This document shows positions 1 to 12,400 of a stretch of DNA of 64,000 nt, piece by piece. Positions within the stretch are counted from its first letter, which is position 1. The number at the start of each line of letters is the position of its first letter. The notes under the pieces were generated by a model. It searched no databases, had not been told where the DNA came from, and was given only the letters and a program-made list of their open reading frames with translations. This DNA is from Flavobacterium ichthyis (lineage in GTDB: Bacteria; Bacteroidota; Bacteroidia; Flavobacteriales; Flavobacteriaceae), in NCBI RefSeq assembly GCF_009915155.1, contig NZ_JAABLM010000004.1, forward strand, positions 62,001 to 126,000, read 5' to 3'. A program made the position numbers and the translations under genes.

Positions 1-858
<858 letters not shown>

Positions 859-958
859 AATAGTTGATCGGTTTTTGGTTGATTGTTTCATTGAAAATTT
901 TTTTCACAAAAACAATTAACCAATAGCCAACAACCACAGACTTTAAAAGTTTACGACT

Positions 959-3900
959 ATGATGAACAGAAATAAAGATAAAAACCAAACTAAAAGGTTT
1001 AACAAAATTTCAATTGGTCTTGCTTCGCCAGAATCTATTCTTGCAGAATCAAGAGGTGAGGTGCTAAAGCCCGAAACCATCAATTACAGAACACACAAGC
1101 CAGAACGCGACGGTCTTTTCTGCGAAAGAATTTTCGGTCCAGTAAAAGATTTCGAGTGCGCTTGTGGAAAATATAAAAGAATTCGCTACAAAGGAATCGT
1201 TTGTGACCGTTGTGGTGTAGAAGTAACCGAAAAGAAAGTACGTCGTGATAGAGTAGGACACATCAACCTTGTTGTGCCAATCGCTCACATCTGGTATTTC
1301 CGTTCGTTACCTAACAAAATTGGTTATATCCTTGGACTTCCGTCTAAAAAATTGGATATGATTATTTACTACGAAAGATACGTGGTAATCCAAGCAGGTA
1401 TTGCAAAAGGACCTGATGGAGATGCACTAAACCGTCTTGACTTTTTAACCGAAGAAGAATATCTAAACATTTTAGATACCCTTCCGATGGAAAATCAATA
1501 TCTAGATGACACAGATCCAAATAAATTCATCGCCAAAATGGGAGCTGAATGTATAATGGATTTATTAGCAAGAATCGACCTTGACGAACTTTCTTACGAA
1601 TTAAGACACGCAGCAAACAACGAAACTTCTAAACAACGTAAAACTGAAGCTTTAAAAAGACTTCAAGTTGTAGAATCTTTCCGTGAGTCTAACGAAAATC
1701 GTGAAAACCGTCCGGAGTGGATGATTATGAAAGTAGTTCCGGTAATTCCGCCAGAATTGCGTCCGTTGGTACCACTTGATGGAGGTCGTTTTGCAACATC
1801 AGATTTGAATGATTTGTACCGAAGAGTAATCATCCGTAACAATCGTTTGAAAAGATTGATGGAAATCAAAGCGCCAGAAGTAATCTTACGTAACGAAAAA
1901 CGTATGTTGCAAGAATCAGTAGATTCATTGTTTGACAACACTAGAAAAGCTTCGGCAGTAAAAACTGAATCTAATCGTCCGTTAAAATCACTTTCTGATT
2001 CATTAAAAGGAAAACAAGGACGTTTCCGTCAAAACCTTTTGGGTAAACGTGTGGATTATTCTGCTCGTTCGGTAATTGTCGTTGGGCCAGAATTGAAATT
2101 ATTTGAATGTGGTTTGCCAAAAGACATGGCGGCAGAACTTTACAAACCTTTCGTTATCAGAAAATTAATCGAAAGAGGAATTGTGAAAACAGTGAAGTCT
2201 GCGAAAAAAATTATTGATAAAAAAGAACCAGTAGTTTGGGATATTCTTGAAAACGTTATTAAAGGACATCCAGTATTGCTAAACCGTGCTCCAACTTTGC
2301 ACCGTTTGGGAATTCAGGCATTCCAGCCAAAATTAATTGAAGGAAAAGCAATCCAGCTTCACCCATTAGTTTGTACGGCATTTAATGCGGATTTCGATGG
2401 TGACCAGATGGCGGTGCATTTACCTCTTGGACCAGAAGCTATTTTGGAAGCACAATTATTGATGTTGGCTTCTCATAATATTTTAAATCCTGCTAATGGA
2501 GCTCCAATTACTGTACCTTCTCAGGACATGGTTTTGGGTCTTTATTACATGACAAAAGAGCGTATTTCTACAGAAGATCACAAAATTTTAGGTCAAGATT
2601 TGACTTTCTATTCTGCTGAAGAAGTAAACATTGCCCTCAATGAAGGTAGAGTAGAATTGAATGCTCGTGTGAAAATTAGAGCAAAAGATTTCAACGAAAA
2701 CGGAGAATTGGTTTACAAAATTATCCAAACTACAGCCGGACGTGTACTTTTCAACGAAGTAGTACCTCAAGCTGCTGGATACATTAACCAGGTATTGACT
2801 AAAAAATCGTTGAGAGACATTATCGGTCATATTTTAAGTGTTACAGATGTTCCAACAACAGCTGCTTTCCTTGACAATATGAAAGATATGGGATACAAAT
2901 TTGCCTTCCGTGGTGGATTGTCATTCTCATTAGGAGATATTAGAATTCCAGAACAAAAAACAACCTTAATTGCAGATGCAAGAGAGCAAGTGGAAGGAAT
3001 TACCATGAACTATAACATGGGACTTATTACTAACAACGAACGTTACAACCAGGTAATTGACATCTGGACTTCTGCTAATGCACAATTAACAGAGTTAGCA
3101 ATGAAAAATATTAGAGAAGACCAACAAGGTTTCAACTCTGTATATATGATGCTTGATTCTGGAGCCCGTGGATCGAAAGAGCAGATTCGTCAGTTAACCG
3201 GAATGCGTGGTTTGATGGCGAAGCCGAAAAAATCAACCGCAGGTGGTGGTGAAATTATCGAAAACCCAATTTTATCTAACTTCAAAGAAGGACTTTCAAT
3301 CTTAGAATATTTCATCTCAACTCACGGTGCTCGTAAAGGTCTTGCGGATACGGCTTTGAAAACTGCCGATGCAGGATATTTAACAAGAAGACTACACGAC
3401 GTTTCTCAAGACGTTATCGTAAATACCGTAGATTGCGGAACTTTACGTGGTGTTGAAGTAACAGCTTTGAAGAAAAACGAAGAAGTTGTGGAAACTTTAG
3501 GAGAAAGAATTTTAGGTCGTGTGGCGTTGCAAGACGTTATCAATCCGTTAACCAGCGAAGTACTTGTATCAGGTGGTGATCAAATTACCGAAGCTATCGT
3601 AAAATTAATCGATGAATCTCCTATCGAAAAAGTAGAAGTTCGTTCGCCATTAACTTGTGAAGCAGAAAAAGGAATTTGTGCTAAATGTTATGGAAGAAAC
3701 TTGGCAACCGGAAGAATGACTCAAAAAGGGGAAGCAGTTGGAGTAATCGCTGCTCAATCAATTGGAGAGCCAGGAACTCAGTTAACACTTCGTACCTTCC
3801 ACGTTGGAGGGGTTGCAGGAGGTTTGTCTGAAGAGTCAAGCATCACTACAAAATTCAGCGGTCGTTTAGAAATTGAAGATTTAAAAACTGTTAAAGGTGA

Positions 3901-5260
3901 AGACCTTGACGGAAATACTACTGATATTGTAATTTCTCGTTCAACAGAATTGAAATTAGTTGATGTTAAAACCGGAATTGTGTTAAATACACATAATATT
4001 CCTTACGGTTCAAGCATTTTCGTAAAAGATGGCGATGTAGTTGAAAGAGGAACCACTATCTGTAAATGGGATCCATATAATGGAGTAATTATTTCAGAAT
4101 TTACAGGAAAAGTTGCTTATGAAGATTTAGAACAAGGACAAACTTTCCAAGTTGAAATCGATGAGCAAACAGGTTTCCAAGAAAAAGTAATTTCTGAAGG
4201 AAGAAATAAAAAATTAATCCCTACATTATTGATCTACGGAAAAGATGATGAGTTGATTAGATCATATAACTTACCGGTAGGAGCTCACTTGATGGTAGAA
4301 AACGGAGAAAAAATTAAAGCGGGTAAAGTTTTAGTAAAAATTCCGCGTCGTTCATCTAAAGCTGGAGATATTACCGGAGGTCTTCCAAGAATTACTGAGC
4401 TTCTCGAAGCACGTAATCCTTCAAATCCGGCAGTTGTTTCGGAAATTGACGGAGTGGTGTCTTTTGGAAAAATTAAACGTGGTAACCGTGAAATCATCAT
4501 TGAGTCTAAATTTGGCGAAATCAAGAAATATCTTGTAAAATTATCAAGCCAAATCTTAGTTCAAGAAAATGACTTCGTGAAAGCAGGTATGCCATTGTCT
4601 GACGGAGCAATCACGCCAGATGATATCTTGAGAATCCAAGGACCATCAGCTGTTCAACAGTATTTGGTTAACGAAATTCAAGAAGTTTACCGTTTGCAAG
4701 GTGTAAAAATCAACGACAAGCATTTTGAAGTTGTAATTCGCCAAATGATGCGTAAAGTTCAAGTTCAAGATCCGGGAGATACTTTGTTCTTAGAAGATCA
4801 ATTGATTCACACAAAAGATTTCATTTACGAAAACGATAAGTTATACGGAATGAAAGTGGTAGAAGATGCTGGAGATTCAGATAATTTGAAACCAGGTCAA
4901 ATCATCACGCCACGTCAGTTGAGAGATGAAAATTCATTGTTGAAACGAAGTGACAAAAACCAAGTAGTAGCAAGAGATGTAGTTACCGCAACTGCTACTC
5001 CAATCTTACAAGGTATTACAAGAGCCTCGTTACAAACTAAATCGTTTATTTCTGCAGCATCGTTCCAGGAAACAACGAAAGTATTAAACGAAGCTGCTGT
5101 TGCAGGAAAAGTGGATGCACTTGAAGGATTGAAAGAAAACGTAATCGTAGGACATAGAATTCCGGCAGGAACTGGTATGAGAGAATACGACAACGTAATT
5201 GTAGGTTCAAAAGATGAATACCACGAATTATTATCAACAAAAGAAGAATATAATTTTTAA
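959..5260 (+). CDS. rpoC: DNA-directed RNA polymerase subunit beta'
   Basis: Full-length beta' subunit of 1433 residues, normal for Bacteroidota. It holds the catalytic magnesium motif [12 protein letters not shown] at about residues 475-486. An N-terminal zinc site is seen as CACGKYKR followed by CDRCG. A second zinc site, [13 protein letters not shown], lies near residue 900 and is followed by the bridge/trigger region ([13 protein letters not shown]). Two ATG codons stand in tandem at 959 and 962, and either may start the protein. It is transcribed with rpoB upstream and a DUF3467 gene that begins 3 nt after its stop, so the three are probably one transcript ending at the hairpin near 5600. 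Confidence 0.98.
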   Translation: MMNRNKDKNQTKRFNKISIGLASPESILAESRGEVLKPETINYRTHKPERDGLFCERIFGPVKDFECACGKYKRIRYKGIVCDRCGVEVTEKKVRRDRVGHINLVVPIAHIWYFRSLPNKIGYILGLPSKKLDMIIYYERYVVIQAGIAKGPDGDALNRLDFLTEEEYLNILDTLPMENQYLDDTDPNKFIAKMGAECIMDLLARIDLDELSYELRHAANNETSKQRKTEALKRLQVVESFRESNENRENRPEWMIMKVVPVIPPELRPLVPLDGGRFATSDLNDLYRRVIIRNNRLKRLMEIKAPEVILRNEKRMLQESVDSLFDNTRKASAVKTESNRPLKSLSDSLKGKQGRFRQNLLGKRVDYSARSVIVVGPELKLFECGLPKDMAAELYKPFVIRKLIERGIVKTVKSAKKIIDKKEPVVWDILENVIKGHPVLLNRAPTLHRLGIQAFQPKLIEGKAIQLHPLVCTAFNADFDGDQMAVHLPLGPEAILEAQLLMLASHNILNPANGAPITVPSQDMVLGLYYMTKERISTEDHKILGQDLTFYSAEEVNIALNEGRVELNARVKIRAKDFNENGELVYKIIQTTAGRVLFNEVVPQAAGYINQVLTKKSLRDIIGHILSVTDVPTTAAFLDNMKDMGYKFAFRGGLSFSLGDIRIPEQKTTLIADAREQVEGITMNYNMGLITNNERYNQVIDIWTSANAQLTELAMKNIREDQQGFNSVYMMLDSGARGSKEQIRQLTGMRGLMAKPKKSTAGGGEIIENPILSNFKEGLSILEYFISTHGARKGLADTALKTADAGYLTRRLHDVSQDVIVNTVDCGTLRGVEVTALKKNEEVVETLGERILGRVALQDVINPLTSEVLVSGGDQITEAIVKLIDESPIEKVEVRSPLTCEAEKGICAKCYGRNLATGRMTQKGEAVGVIAAQSIGEPGTQLTLRTFHVGGVAGGLSEESSITTKFSGRLEIEDLKTVKGEDLDGNTTDIVISRSTELKLVDVKTGIVLNTHNIPYGSSIFVKDGDVVERGTTICKWDPYNGVIISEFTGKVAYEDLEQGQTFQVEIDEQTGFQEKVISEGRNKKLIPTLLIYGKDDELIRSYNLPVGAHLMVENGEKIKAGKVLVKIPRRSSKAGDITGGLPRITELLEARNPSNPAVVSEIDGVVSFGKIKRGNREIIIESKFGEIKKYLVKLSSQILVQENDFVKAGMPLSDGAITPDDILRIQGPSAVQQYLVNEIQEVYRLQGVKINDKHFEVVIRQMMRKVQVQDPGDTLFLEDQLIHTKDFIYENDKLYGMKVVEDAGDSDNLKPGQIITPRQLRDENSLLKRSDKNQVVARDVVTATATPILQGITRASLQTKSFISAASFQETTKVLNEAAVAGKVDALEGLKENVIVGHRIPAGTGMREYDNVIVGSKDEYHELLSTKEEYNF

Positions 5261-5263
5261 ACC

Positions 5264-5575
5264 ATGAGCGATCAAAAACAACAACAAGGGCAAATCAATA
5301 TAGAATTAGATGAAAAAACAGCCGAAGGAATTTATTCTAATTTGGCAATCATCAATCATTCTGCGTCAGAATTTGTAGTAGATTTTGTAACGATAATGCC
5401 AGGAATTCCAAAGGCAAAAGTAAAATCTCGAATTGTGCTAACCCCACAACATGCCAAACGTTTGTTGAAAGCCATGGCCGATAATATTCACAGATTTGAA
5501 GCTTCCCACGGCGAAATTAAAGAAACGGAGCAACCGCCACTTCCTCTTAATTTTGGTCCCGCTGGACAAGCTTAA
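5264..5575 (+). CDS. DUF3467 domain-containing protein
   Basis: A 103-residue protein of the DUF3467 family, recognised by the pattern of an ELDEKTAEGIYSNLAIINHS opening followed by EFVVDFVTIMPGIPKAKVKSRI and the AKRLLKAMADNI helix. The family has no established function; in Bacteroidota it sits directly behind rpoC. Here it starts 3 nt after the rpoC stop, so it is almost certainly cotranscribed with rpoBC and terminated by the hairpin at 5582-5615. The C-terminus is proline-rich. A link to transcription is only an inference from its place. Confidence 0.93.
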   Translation: MSDQKQQQGQINIELDEKTAEGIYSNLAIINHSASEFVVDFVTIMPGIPKAKVKSRIVLTPQHAKRLLKAMADNIHRFEASHGEIKETEQPPLPLNFGPAGQA

Positions 5576-5581
5576 TTTACC

Positions 5582-5615
5582 AAAAACCTCTCGAGCAATT
5601 GAGAGGTTTTTTTTT
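5582..5615 (+). terminator. Rho-independent terminator of the rpoBC-DUF3467 operon
   Basis: Arms CCTCTC (5587-5592) and GAGAGG (5601-5606) enclose an 8-nt loop. They are extended by an A-run on the left pairing with the T-run on the right. Nine T residues follow (5607-5615). It lies 7 nt after the DUF3467 stop codon. Confidence 0.9.
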
Positions 5616-5708
5616 GAGAAAAATTTAAGAAAAATCAATTTTTGTTAAATATTATGTCAGTTAAATGCAATTAAAATTCTTTTTCTTAACTTATTCATAA
5701 TGTATAGA

Positions 5709-5740
5709 TTGGTGATTTAGTAAAAGTTGCCTTATCTTTG
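5709..5740 (+). promoter_or_regulatory. Bacteroidota-type promoter for the first T9SS cassette
   Basis: A -7 box TATCTTTG (5733-5740) is preceded at 21 nt by TTG (5709-5711). This matches the TTG/TAnnTTTG architecture read by the Bacteroidota primary sigma factor. It lies after the rpoC-operon terminator and leaves a leader of about 20 nt before the ATG at 5767. Confidence 0.7.
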
Positions 5741-5766
5741 CGATAACAACATTTTAAAAAATTAAT

Positions 5767-8700
5767 ATGAAACAAAAATTACAAATTAACGTAGGTCAAA
5801 TGTTACTCACGTTAGCATTTGGACTTTTTTTTAACTTGTCTTGGGGGCAAGTTAATATTATTCCTGTGAGAACTGAAGTCTCTAATTTTGGAGATTGGAC
5901 AGATTCTAACGTTGGAGGAACATCTTATTTACAATTGTTAAGATCAGATTCATTTACAATTACTCCTGCAATGAATTTTGATAATTATACGGATGAAACA
6001 TTAACTTTTACCGCAAGAACATTTGGTGGATCAACTGCTGCGGAAATTATTTTAACGGTTTCTATTTCTACGGATAATGGTGGAAATTGGACAGTTTTAG
6101 GTACAAGAACTCCTAGTAGTTCTTCACTTAATGCAGTAACACCATTCGATCTAAGTTCTTATAATGGTACTCAGGTTAAAGTAAGGTTTTCGGTTGGAGG
6201 AACTAATAATGGTATTGGAGTAGGAATCGATGACATCACATTCAGAGGTGTTGAAGCGGTGACTACAGATCCCAACATCACCACAAATCCATCATCGCTT
6301 ACATTTACTTCAACTAATATTTCTTCGGTTTCAGTTGCACAAACCATTACTGTGAATGGAGCAAATCTTACAGGAAACATTACAGTAAATGCACCGGCAA
6401 ATTTCCAAGTAAGTTTGAATGGAACAGATTGGTCTAACGAAGTTATCTTAACAAATTCGGGTGAAATCACGGATCAAACCGTATCAGTGCGTTTTGCGCC
6501 GGTTGTAGCTGGAAATTTATCTGGAGATATTTCTTTTTCTGGCGGAGGATTGACTAGTCCGGTAACCGTTGCCGTTGAAGGTGTTGTTGTAATTCCGGCA
6601 CCAGTAGCTCAAAATGCGACCAATATCACTACAAATTCTTTCACCGCAAATTGGAACGCTGTTCCAGGAGCAGAATCTTATATTATCGATGTGTATTCTC
6701 GTGAAGATGGGGCTTCGGCTACAGATTTATTTATTTCAGAATATATTGAAGGAACTTCAAATAATAAATACATTGAAATTTATAACGGAACTGGTCAGCC
6801 AGTTGATTTGTCTGACTATGAAATTCGTTTGTTTGCAAATGGTGCTGCATCACCTGGAAATGTTGAAGCGTTAACTGGTACGATAGATAATGGAGAAGTA
6901 ATTGTTTTTAGAAACAGTAGCGCAAACCTTTCTGGGACAACATCATTTCCGGTAAGTACTACTACAAACTTTAATGGTGACGACGCCATTGCACTTTACA
7001 AAAATTCAACTTCGAGTTATGTAGATATTTTTGGAGTAATTGGAAACGACCCGGGATCAAGATGGACAGCGGGTTCGATTTCAACTGTTGATCAAACATT
7101 GGTAAGAAAATCTTCTGTGTTAGCTGGTATTACAACAAATCCGTCAGGAACAGGAGAAAGTGCATTTACCACACTTGGAACAGAATGGGATAGTTATGCA
7201 ACTGATGTTGTAAGTGATTTAGGCTCTCACACCTTCGACGGTGGTTCTGCTACAGTTTATTATATCCAAAATCAAAATGTTGGAAATGTATTAACGTATG
7301 AAGTAACTGGAATTCAACCAAACACTAATTATTTTTACGTAGTAAGAGCGGTTGTGGGAGGAGAAACTTCTGCAATCTCTAATGAAGTTGAAGTAGAAGG
7401 AATTATCGTATCTACCACTTGGGACGGAAATGAATGGTCTCATAATGTACCAACAGAAAGTGTGGATGCCATCATCGAAGGAGATTATAACACAGCCGGA
7501 AACGGTTCTTTCGCAGCAAAATCGTTAACAGTGGAATCAGGAATTTTTACAATTTCTGCAGCGACAACTATTGCTGTTGAAAACGCAGTAATCAATAATG
7601 CGGGGGCGGCAAACTTCTTGGTTGAAAGTGGTGCTAATTTGATTCAAAATAATGATAATGCCAATATCGGAGCCATTACAGTTCTTAGAAATTCCGCGCC
7701 AATTGTGCGTTTGGATCACACTTTATGGTCTTCCCCTGTAGCAAACCAAAATCTTTTCAGTTTTTCACCAAATACTTTAATAAATCGTTTTTATACTTAT
7801 GATGTTGCAAATGATGTTTATGTAAACACAGGTTTAAATGCAACTTCAGTTTTCGAAGGTGGAGCAGGTTACGGAGTTCGTGCACCAAATAATTACCAAA
7901 CATCTCCAGCTGCTTCATGGGAAGGAAAGTTTATTGGAATTCCTAACAATGGAAACGTGCCTGTCACAATGTCAACTGCTGGAAACGGATTTAATTTAGT
8001 AGGAAATCCATATCCCTCGCCAATTAACGCCCAAGCTTTAATTGCTGCTAACGACCATATTGATGGTGTAATTTATTTCTATGCTCACAGTTTGGCCATG
8101 AACGCTGAAGGACAATTTCCTTCCGGAACGAACTATACAACTTGGAACGGATCAGGTTATACTTTAGCAACAAACTCTTCCGTAATTCCAAATGGAACCA
8201 TTCAGGTAGGTCAAGGATTTTTTGTAAAAGCCAATACTGCTGATGATTTGGTTTTTAACAATATAATGAGAAGCACAAATACTGACAATCAATTTTTCAG
8301 AGCTTCTTCAGAGGTTGCCGAGAAACATAGATTTTGGATTGATTTAACCAATAATAACGGAGCTTTTAATCAAATTTTAGTAGCTTACATTGAGGGTGCT
8401 ACGAATGATTTCGACAGAAATTTCGATGGAGAATCATTTGGAAACACAGGAAGTTACATTGCTTCTAGATTAAATGACAAAAATTATACGATTCAAGGAC
8501 GTGCATTACCATTTAATACAGAAGATATGGTGGCGTTAAATTTTAAAGCTGTTACTGCTGGAAATTACACTTTGACTTTATCTCAGGTTGAAGGTGTTTT
8601 TGCAGGAGATCAAAATGTTTATTTAAAAGATAATCAAACTGGAAATATCCACAATTTAACAGCTTCACCATATAATTTTATAACACAAGTGGGTCAGTTT

Positions 8701-8991
8701 AACGATCGTTTCCAAGTAATTTATCGTTCGGCATTATCAACTCCTGAAAATAATTTTAATTCCGAATCAATAGTAACTTTTGTTCAAAATGATGCATTAA
8801 ATATTTCAGCGAAAAACACAGCAATTAAGGGAATCGCAATTTACGATTTGAGAGGCAGAACTTTGTTCAATAATCAAGAAATCAATGCGCCAAATTTTGT
8901 CGTGCCAAATTTATCCAAGCAAAATCAAGTATTATTAGTTCGAGTGACTAATGAAAATAACCAAGTAGTTTCAGTAAAAGCAATTTTTTAA
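5767..8991 (+). CDS. Large secreted multidomain protein with T9SS type C sorting signal
   Basis: A 1074-residue exported protein with a signal peptide ending near WGQ (residue ~28). By eye the order is: a choice-of-anchor-J-like sandwich (to ~165); a choice-of-anchor-D/Ig-like domain (~170-275); a fibronectin III fold that seems interrupted by a lamin-tail domain (about 317-487, starting DLFISEYIEG); then from ~550 a module shared with two other proteins here (TTWDGNEW, TLWSSPVANQNL at ~653, NLVGNPYPS at ~742, GQGFFVK). The last ~55 residues (IAIYDLRGRTLF...NQVLLVRV) match the ChiA-like type C signal that directs export by the type IX system. Its substrate or ligand is unknown; adhesion or matrix binding is only a guess. 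The small membrane protein gene starts 5 nt downstream. Confidence 0.88.
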   Translation: MKQKLQINVGQMLLTLAFGLFFNLSWGQVNIIPVRTEVSNFGDWTDSNVGGTSYLQLLRSDSFTITPAMNFDNYTDETLTFTARTFGGSTAAEIILTVSISTDNGGNWTVLGTRTPSSSSLNAVTPFDLSSYNGTQVKVRFSVGGTNNGIGVGIDDITFRGVEAVTTDPNITTNPSSLTFTSTNISSVSVAQTITVNGANLTGNITVNAPANFQVSLNGTDWSNEVILTNSGEITDQTVSVRFAPVVAGNLSGDISFSGGGLTSPVTVAVEGVVVIPAPVAQNATNITTNSFTANWNAVPGAESYIIDVYSREDGASATDLFISEYIEGTSNNKYIEIYNGTGQPVDLSDYEIRLFANGAASPGNVEALTGTIDNGEVIVFRNSSANLSGTTSFPVSTTTNFNGDDAIALYKNSTSSYVDIFGVIGNDPGSRWTAGSISTVDQTLVRKSSVLAGITTNPSGTGESAFTTLGTEWDSYATDVVSDLGSHTFDGGSATVYYIQNQNVGNVLTYEVTGIQPNTNYFYVVRAVVGGETSAISNEVEVEGIIVSTTWDGNEWSHNVPTESVDAIIEGDYNTAGNGSFAAKSLTVESGIFTISAATTIAVENAVINNAGAANFLVESGANLIQNNDNANIGAITVLRNSAPIVRLDHTLWSSPVANQNLFSFSPNTLINRFYTYDVANDVYVNTGLNATSVFEGGAGYGVRAPNNYQTSPAASWEGKFIGIPNNGNVPVTMSTAGNGFNLVGNPYPSPINAQALIAANDHIDGVIYFYAHSLAMNAEGQFPSGTNYTTWNGSGYTLATNSSVIPNGTIQVGQGFFVKANTADDLVFNNIMRSTNTDNQFFRASSEVAEKHRFWIDLTNNNGAFNQILVAYIEGATNDFDRNFDGESFGNTGSYIASRLNDKNYTIQGRALPFNTEDMVALNFKAVTAGNYTLTLSQVEGVFAGDQNVYLKDNQTGNIHNLTASPYNFITQVGQFNDRFQVIYRSALSTPENNFNSESIVTFVQNDALNISAKNTAIKGIAIYDLRGRTLFNNQEINAPNFVVPNLSKQNQVLLVRVTNENNQVVSVKAIF

Positions 8992-8996
8992 AACAC

Positions 8997-9218
8997 ATGA
9001 CAATGAAAAAAATTAAAATAACGACAATAGTATTAATAGTATTTTTAATGGGAAATTTTTCGGGAGTAGCCCAAGAACCAGGAGATTTTCCAACTGGCGA
9101 TGGAGGGTTAGATCCTGCAGCAGCTCCAATCTCAGATTATCTTTGGATTTTGATGATACTAGCAATATATGTAGGGTATAATAAATTATTTAACGCTAAA
9201 CAGCTAATTAACGAATAA
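8997..9218 (+). CDS. Small signal-peptide/C-terminal-anchor protein paired with T9SS cargo
   Basis: A 73-residue protein, or 71 if the second ATG at 9003 is used. It has a signal peptide (to ~VAQ), a short acidic proline/glycine-rich segment beginning EPGDF, then APISDYLW leading into a single hydrophobic helix and a short lysine-containing tail. The layout resembles PID-CTERM-type sorting tails of Bacteroidota, but I cannot confirm family membership. It begins 5 nt after the cargo gene and is followed by a strong hairpin, so the pair is a bicistron. Similar genes at 13325 and 54256(-) have the same position behind type C cargo genes. The function is unknown; a role in export or anchoring of the cargo is inferred. 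Confidence 0.8.
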   Translation: MTMKKIKITTIVLIVFLMGNFSGVAQEPGDFPTGDGGLDPAAAPISDYLWILMILAIYVGYNKLFNAKQLINE

Positions 9219-9240
9219 TTGTAACAAAAACTAATACGAA

Positions 9241-9274
9241 AAAAGCTACAAATATCTATTTGTAGCTTTTTTTT
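9241..9274 (+). terminator. Terminator of the first T9SS cassette
   Basis: A perfect 13-bp stem (9241-9253 with 9258-9270) closes a 4-nt loop, and the T-run continues to 9274. It ends the bicistron 22 nt after the small gene. Confidence 0.92.
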
Positions 9275-9426
9275 GTTATATATTTTTGCTAATAAATTGC
9301 ATTCGTAATTTATTAAAATTAGTATTTTGGCGATTAATTTGTGTAATTCATCGAAATAAGATTAAAATAATATAATTTATAGGTCTATTTTATATTTTGG
9401 TTGGCAATATATAAACCAAAATTTTT

Positions 9427-12400
9427 ATGACTAATTTTTACACAAATCCTAACATTTTTCTAAGAAAAATGTTTAGTTCAAAAATTCAACCAAAGAATTT
9501 TCGAACGAAGATGTTGAAAGTTTTTCTTGGGTTGACATTTTTGGGTGGCACAGCGCTACACGCTCAAATTTCAATGCCATATTTTGAAAACTTTTCTTCT
9601 ATTACTACGGCAAATGGATTTCCAACCGTATCTGGAGGTGCCTGGACACGTAGTGGTACCACATCTAACCAGCCAACCTACATTACCAACCAAGCTTCTT
9701 ATAATAGGTCAGGTAATGGAGATACTAAATTTATCACATTTAGATATGATTCAGGAACTCGTTATTATTTTGTAGGCCCATTCAATCTTAATGCTGGTAC
9801 CAGTTATTCCCCTTCGTTTTTGTACAAAGCAGATGGTTCAACAGGATTTGGACCCTTAGAACTTACGTATGGAGCAACTGCTACTGCTGCAGATCATACA
9901 AATGTAATTACTAGTGTTCCGGCTGATATCGTAAATACTACATTTGCAACGTTTTCGGGTTCGTTTTCTCCTGCATCCTCTGGTAGTTACTTTATTGGAA
10001 TAAAGATAACAGCAAATGGAAATCCTTGGTATATTACAATTGACGATTTCAAAATGGAGGTTACACCAACTTGCTTTGCACCTAGTTCGATTGTAGGTGT
10101 AGGAACTTCAACTACATCCGCAAATCTTTCATGGACTGCTCCATCTGTTTTACCAGCAGATGGTTATGAGTGGGAAGTGCGAACCAGTGGTGCCGGCGGA
10201 AGTGGTGCGACAGGACTAGCAGATAGTGGTTTTACAGCAGCAGGAGTGACATCTTCAGCAAGTTCTACGTTGACAGCAAGCACGTCCTACACATTATATG
10301 TTCGTTCTAATTGTGGAGGAGGTGATTATAGTTCATGGGTATCTTCATCACAGTTTACAACGCCTTGTACTTCAGTTACCTTACCAACAACGGTTGAGGG
10401 ATTTAATACCGTTGGTTTGCCGGCTTGTTGGTCTGCTACAGTAGGTTCTTCAACTTGGGCTGGAATTTTAGGTGGTTCGGGAGATATTTCGGCACCATAT
10501 AGCGGAGCTGGTTTCATGGAAAAAAACTACAATAGCTCTACCGCTGTGTTGACATCTTTACCATTGGATTTTTCTACCGTCACTGCTCCAACTAGAATTA
10601 GTATGTATATGCACAGACACGCATCAGCCAATGTAAATGATCAATATATTGTATATGTAAATACATCACCTACATTAACAGGTGCAACGCAAGTTTTATC
10701 TTTGTACTCTAAAACAGATATAGCTCCGACTGTTCCAGCTACGGGTTGGTATCAGAATCTAATTTCAATTCCTTCTTCTTTCAATGGTAGTCCAATTGTT
10801 TATGTTCTAGTAGAGGGTAAAACTTCTGCCGGTTTTAGTTCTTATGATTTAGGGATCGATGATTTTAGAGTAGAATACGCTCCAACTGACACGCCTGATT
10901 ACGTAAATTTGCAATTTCCTGCAAGTGCTTCGATTGCTCCAGGAACAACTACCACAGTATTTGGTCAAGTTTATGAAGGTGGCTTGACTGATGTTGAACC
11001 AGGATTGTCTGGTCAAGCGGCAGGTATTGAAGCTTGGGTTGGTGTTAGTGCTACAAATACAGATCCGAGTGCTTGGACAAATTGGATTGTTGCTTCTCAC
11101 AACGCTGCAAGCGTGAGCAATAATGATGAATACCAAGCAAATATAGGAACAGGTTTATTACCAGGTACTTATTATTATGCTACGCGATTCAGATTGAATG
11201 GTGGACCTTACAGATACGGAGGTATCGATGCTTCAAACAATGGTAATTTTTGGGATGGAGTAACTTATAACAGCGGTGTTTTAACCGTGAACCCAGTTGC
11301 AAACGATGATTGTGCAACTGCAACAGCTTTACCAATCGGAACCGAAATTGTAACATCTAATGTTGGAGCTACTTTGTCTGCTGACGCTATTCCTTCATGT
11401 GGAACAGCTGGTACACCATCATTTGCTACTGGCGGAAAAGATGTTTGGTACAGCTTGGTTGTACCTGCGAATGTTTCGCGTCTAGATATTGAAACATTAA
11501 ATAATTCAGATGCAACATTTACCGATTCGGCAATGTCAGTTTACAGAGGGGCTTGTGGAAGTTTAGTTGAAATCGAATGTGATGACGATGATTCTACAGA
11601 CGGTAATTTCTCTCTACTTAACTTAACGAACTTAATTCCAGGTGAAACTTTATATTTGAGAGTTTGGGGTTATGCTGGAACTTCAGGAAGTTTTAAATTA
11701 AAAACTTCTGTTCCTGCTTGTGGTGTGCAAACTGCTTGGGACGGAGATGCTTGGTCTAACGGTACACCAGTTGCGGGTATTAGAGCTGTTTTCAATGGAG
11801 ATTATAACGGTCCAGGATTTGAGGCTTGTGCAGTTGACGTAAATGGAACTTCTCAAGTAGTAATTACTTCAGGTTCTGACCTAAACCTTGCTGGAATCGT
11901 AACGGTTGCTGCAACGGCTTCATTGACATTATCTAATGATGTAAACCTTGTTCAATCTGTAACAACGGCTAATGTTGGTAATGTTACAATTCAACGTGAA
12001 TCTGCTCCAATGATCAGATTAGATTACACTTTATGGTCTTCTCCGGTATCTGGACAAAATTTGTATGCGTTTTCACCTAACACTTTGACAAACAGATTTT
12101 ATGTGTACGATACTGCTACAGATAACTATGTAACAACAGGTCTTTCTGCAACAACCACTTTCGCAGCCGGTAGAGGTTACGGAATTCGTGCGGCAAACGA
12201 TCATCCAACGACAGCAACTGCTTGGTTAGGTGCGTTTACAGGTGTTCCAAGAAATGGTAATCAAACCTTTACAATGACTAACGCTGGTAATGGTTTTAAC
12301 TTAGTAGGAAATCCTTATCCTTCTGTAATGGATGCAAATGCTTTTGTAACTGCAAACAGCACAAGAATCACAGGAACTTTATATTTCTATGCTCACACTT

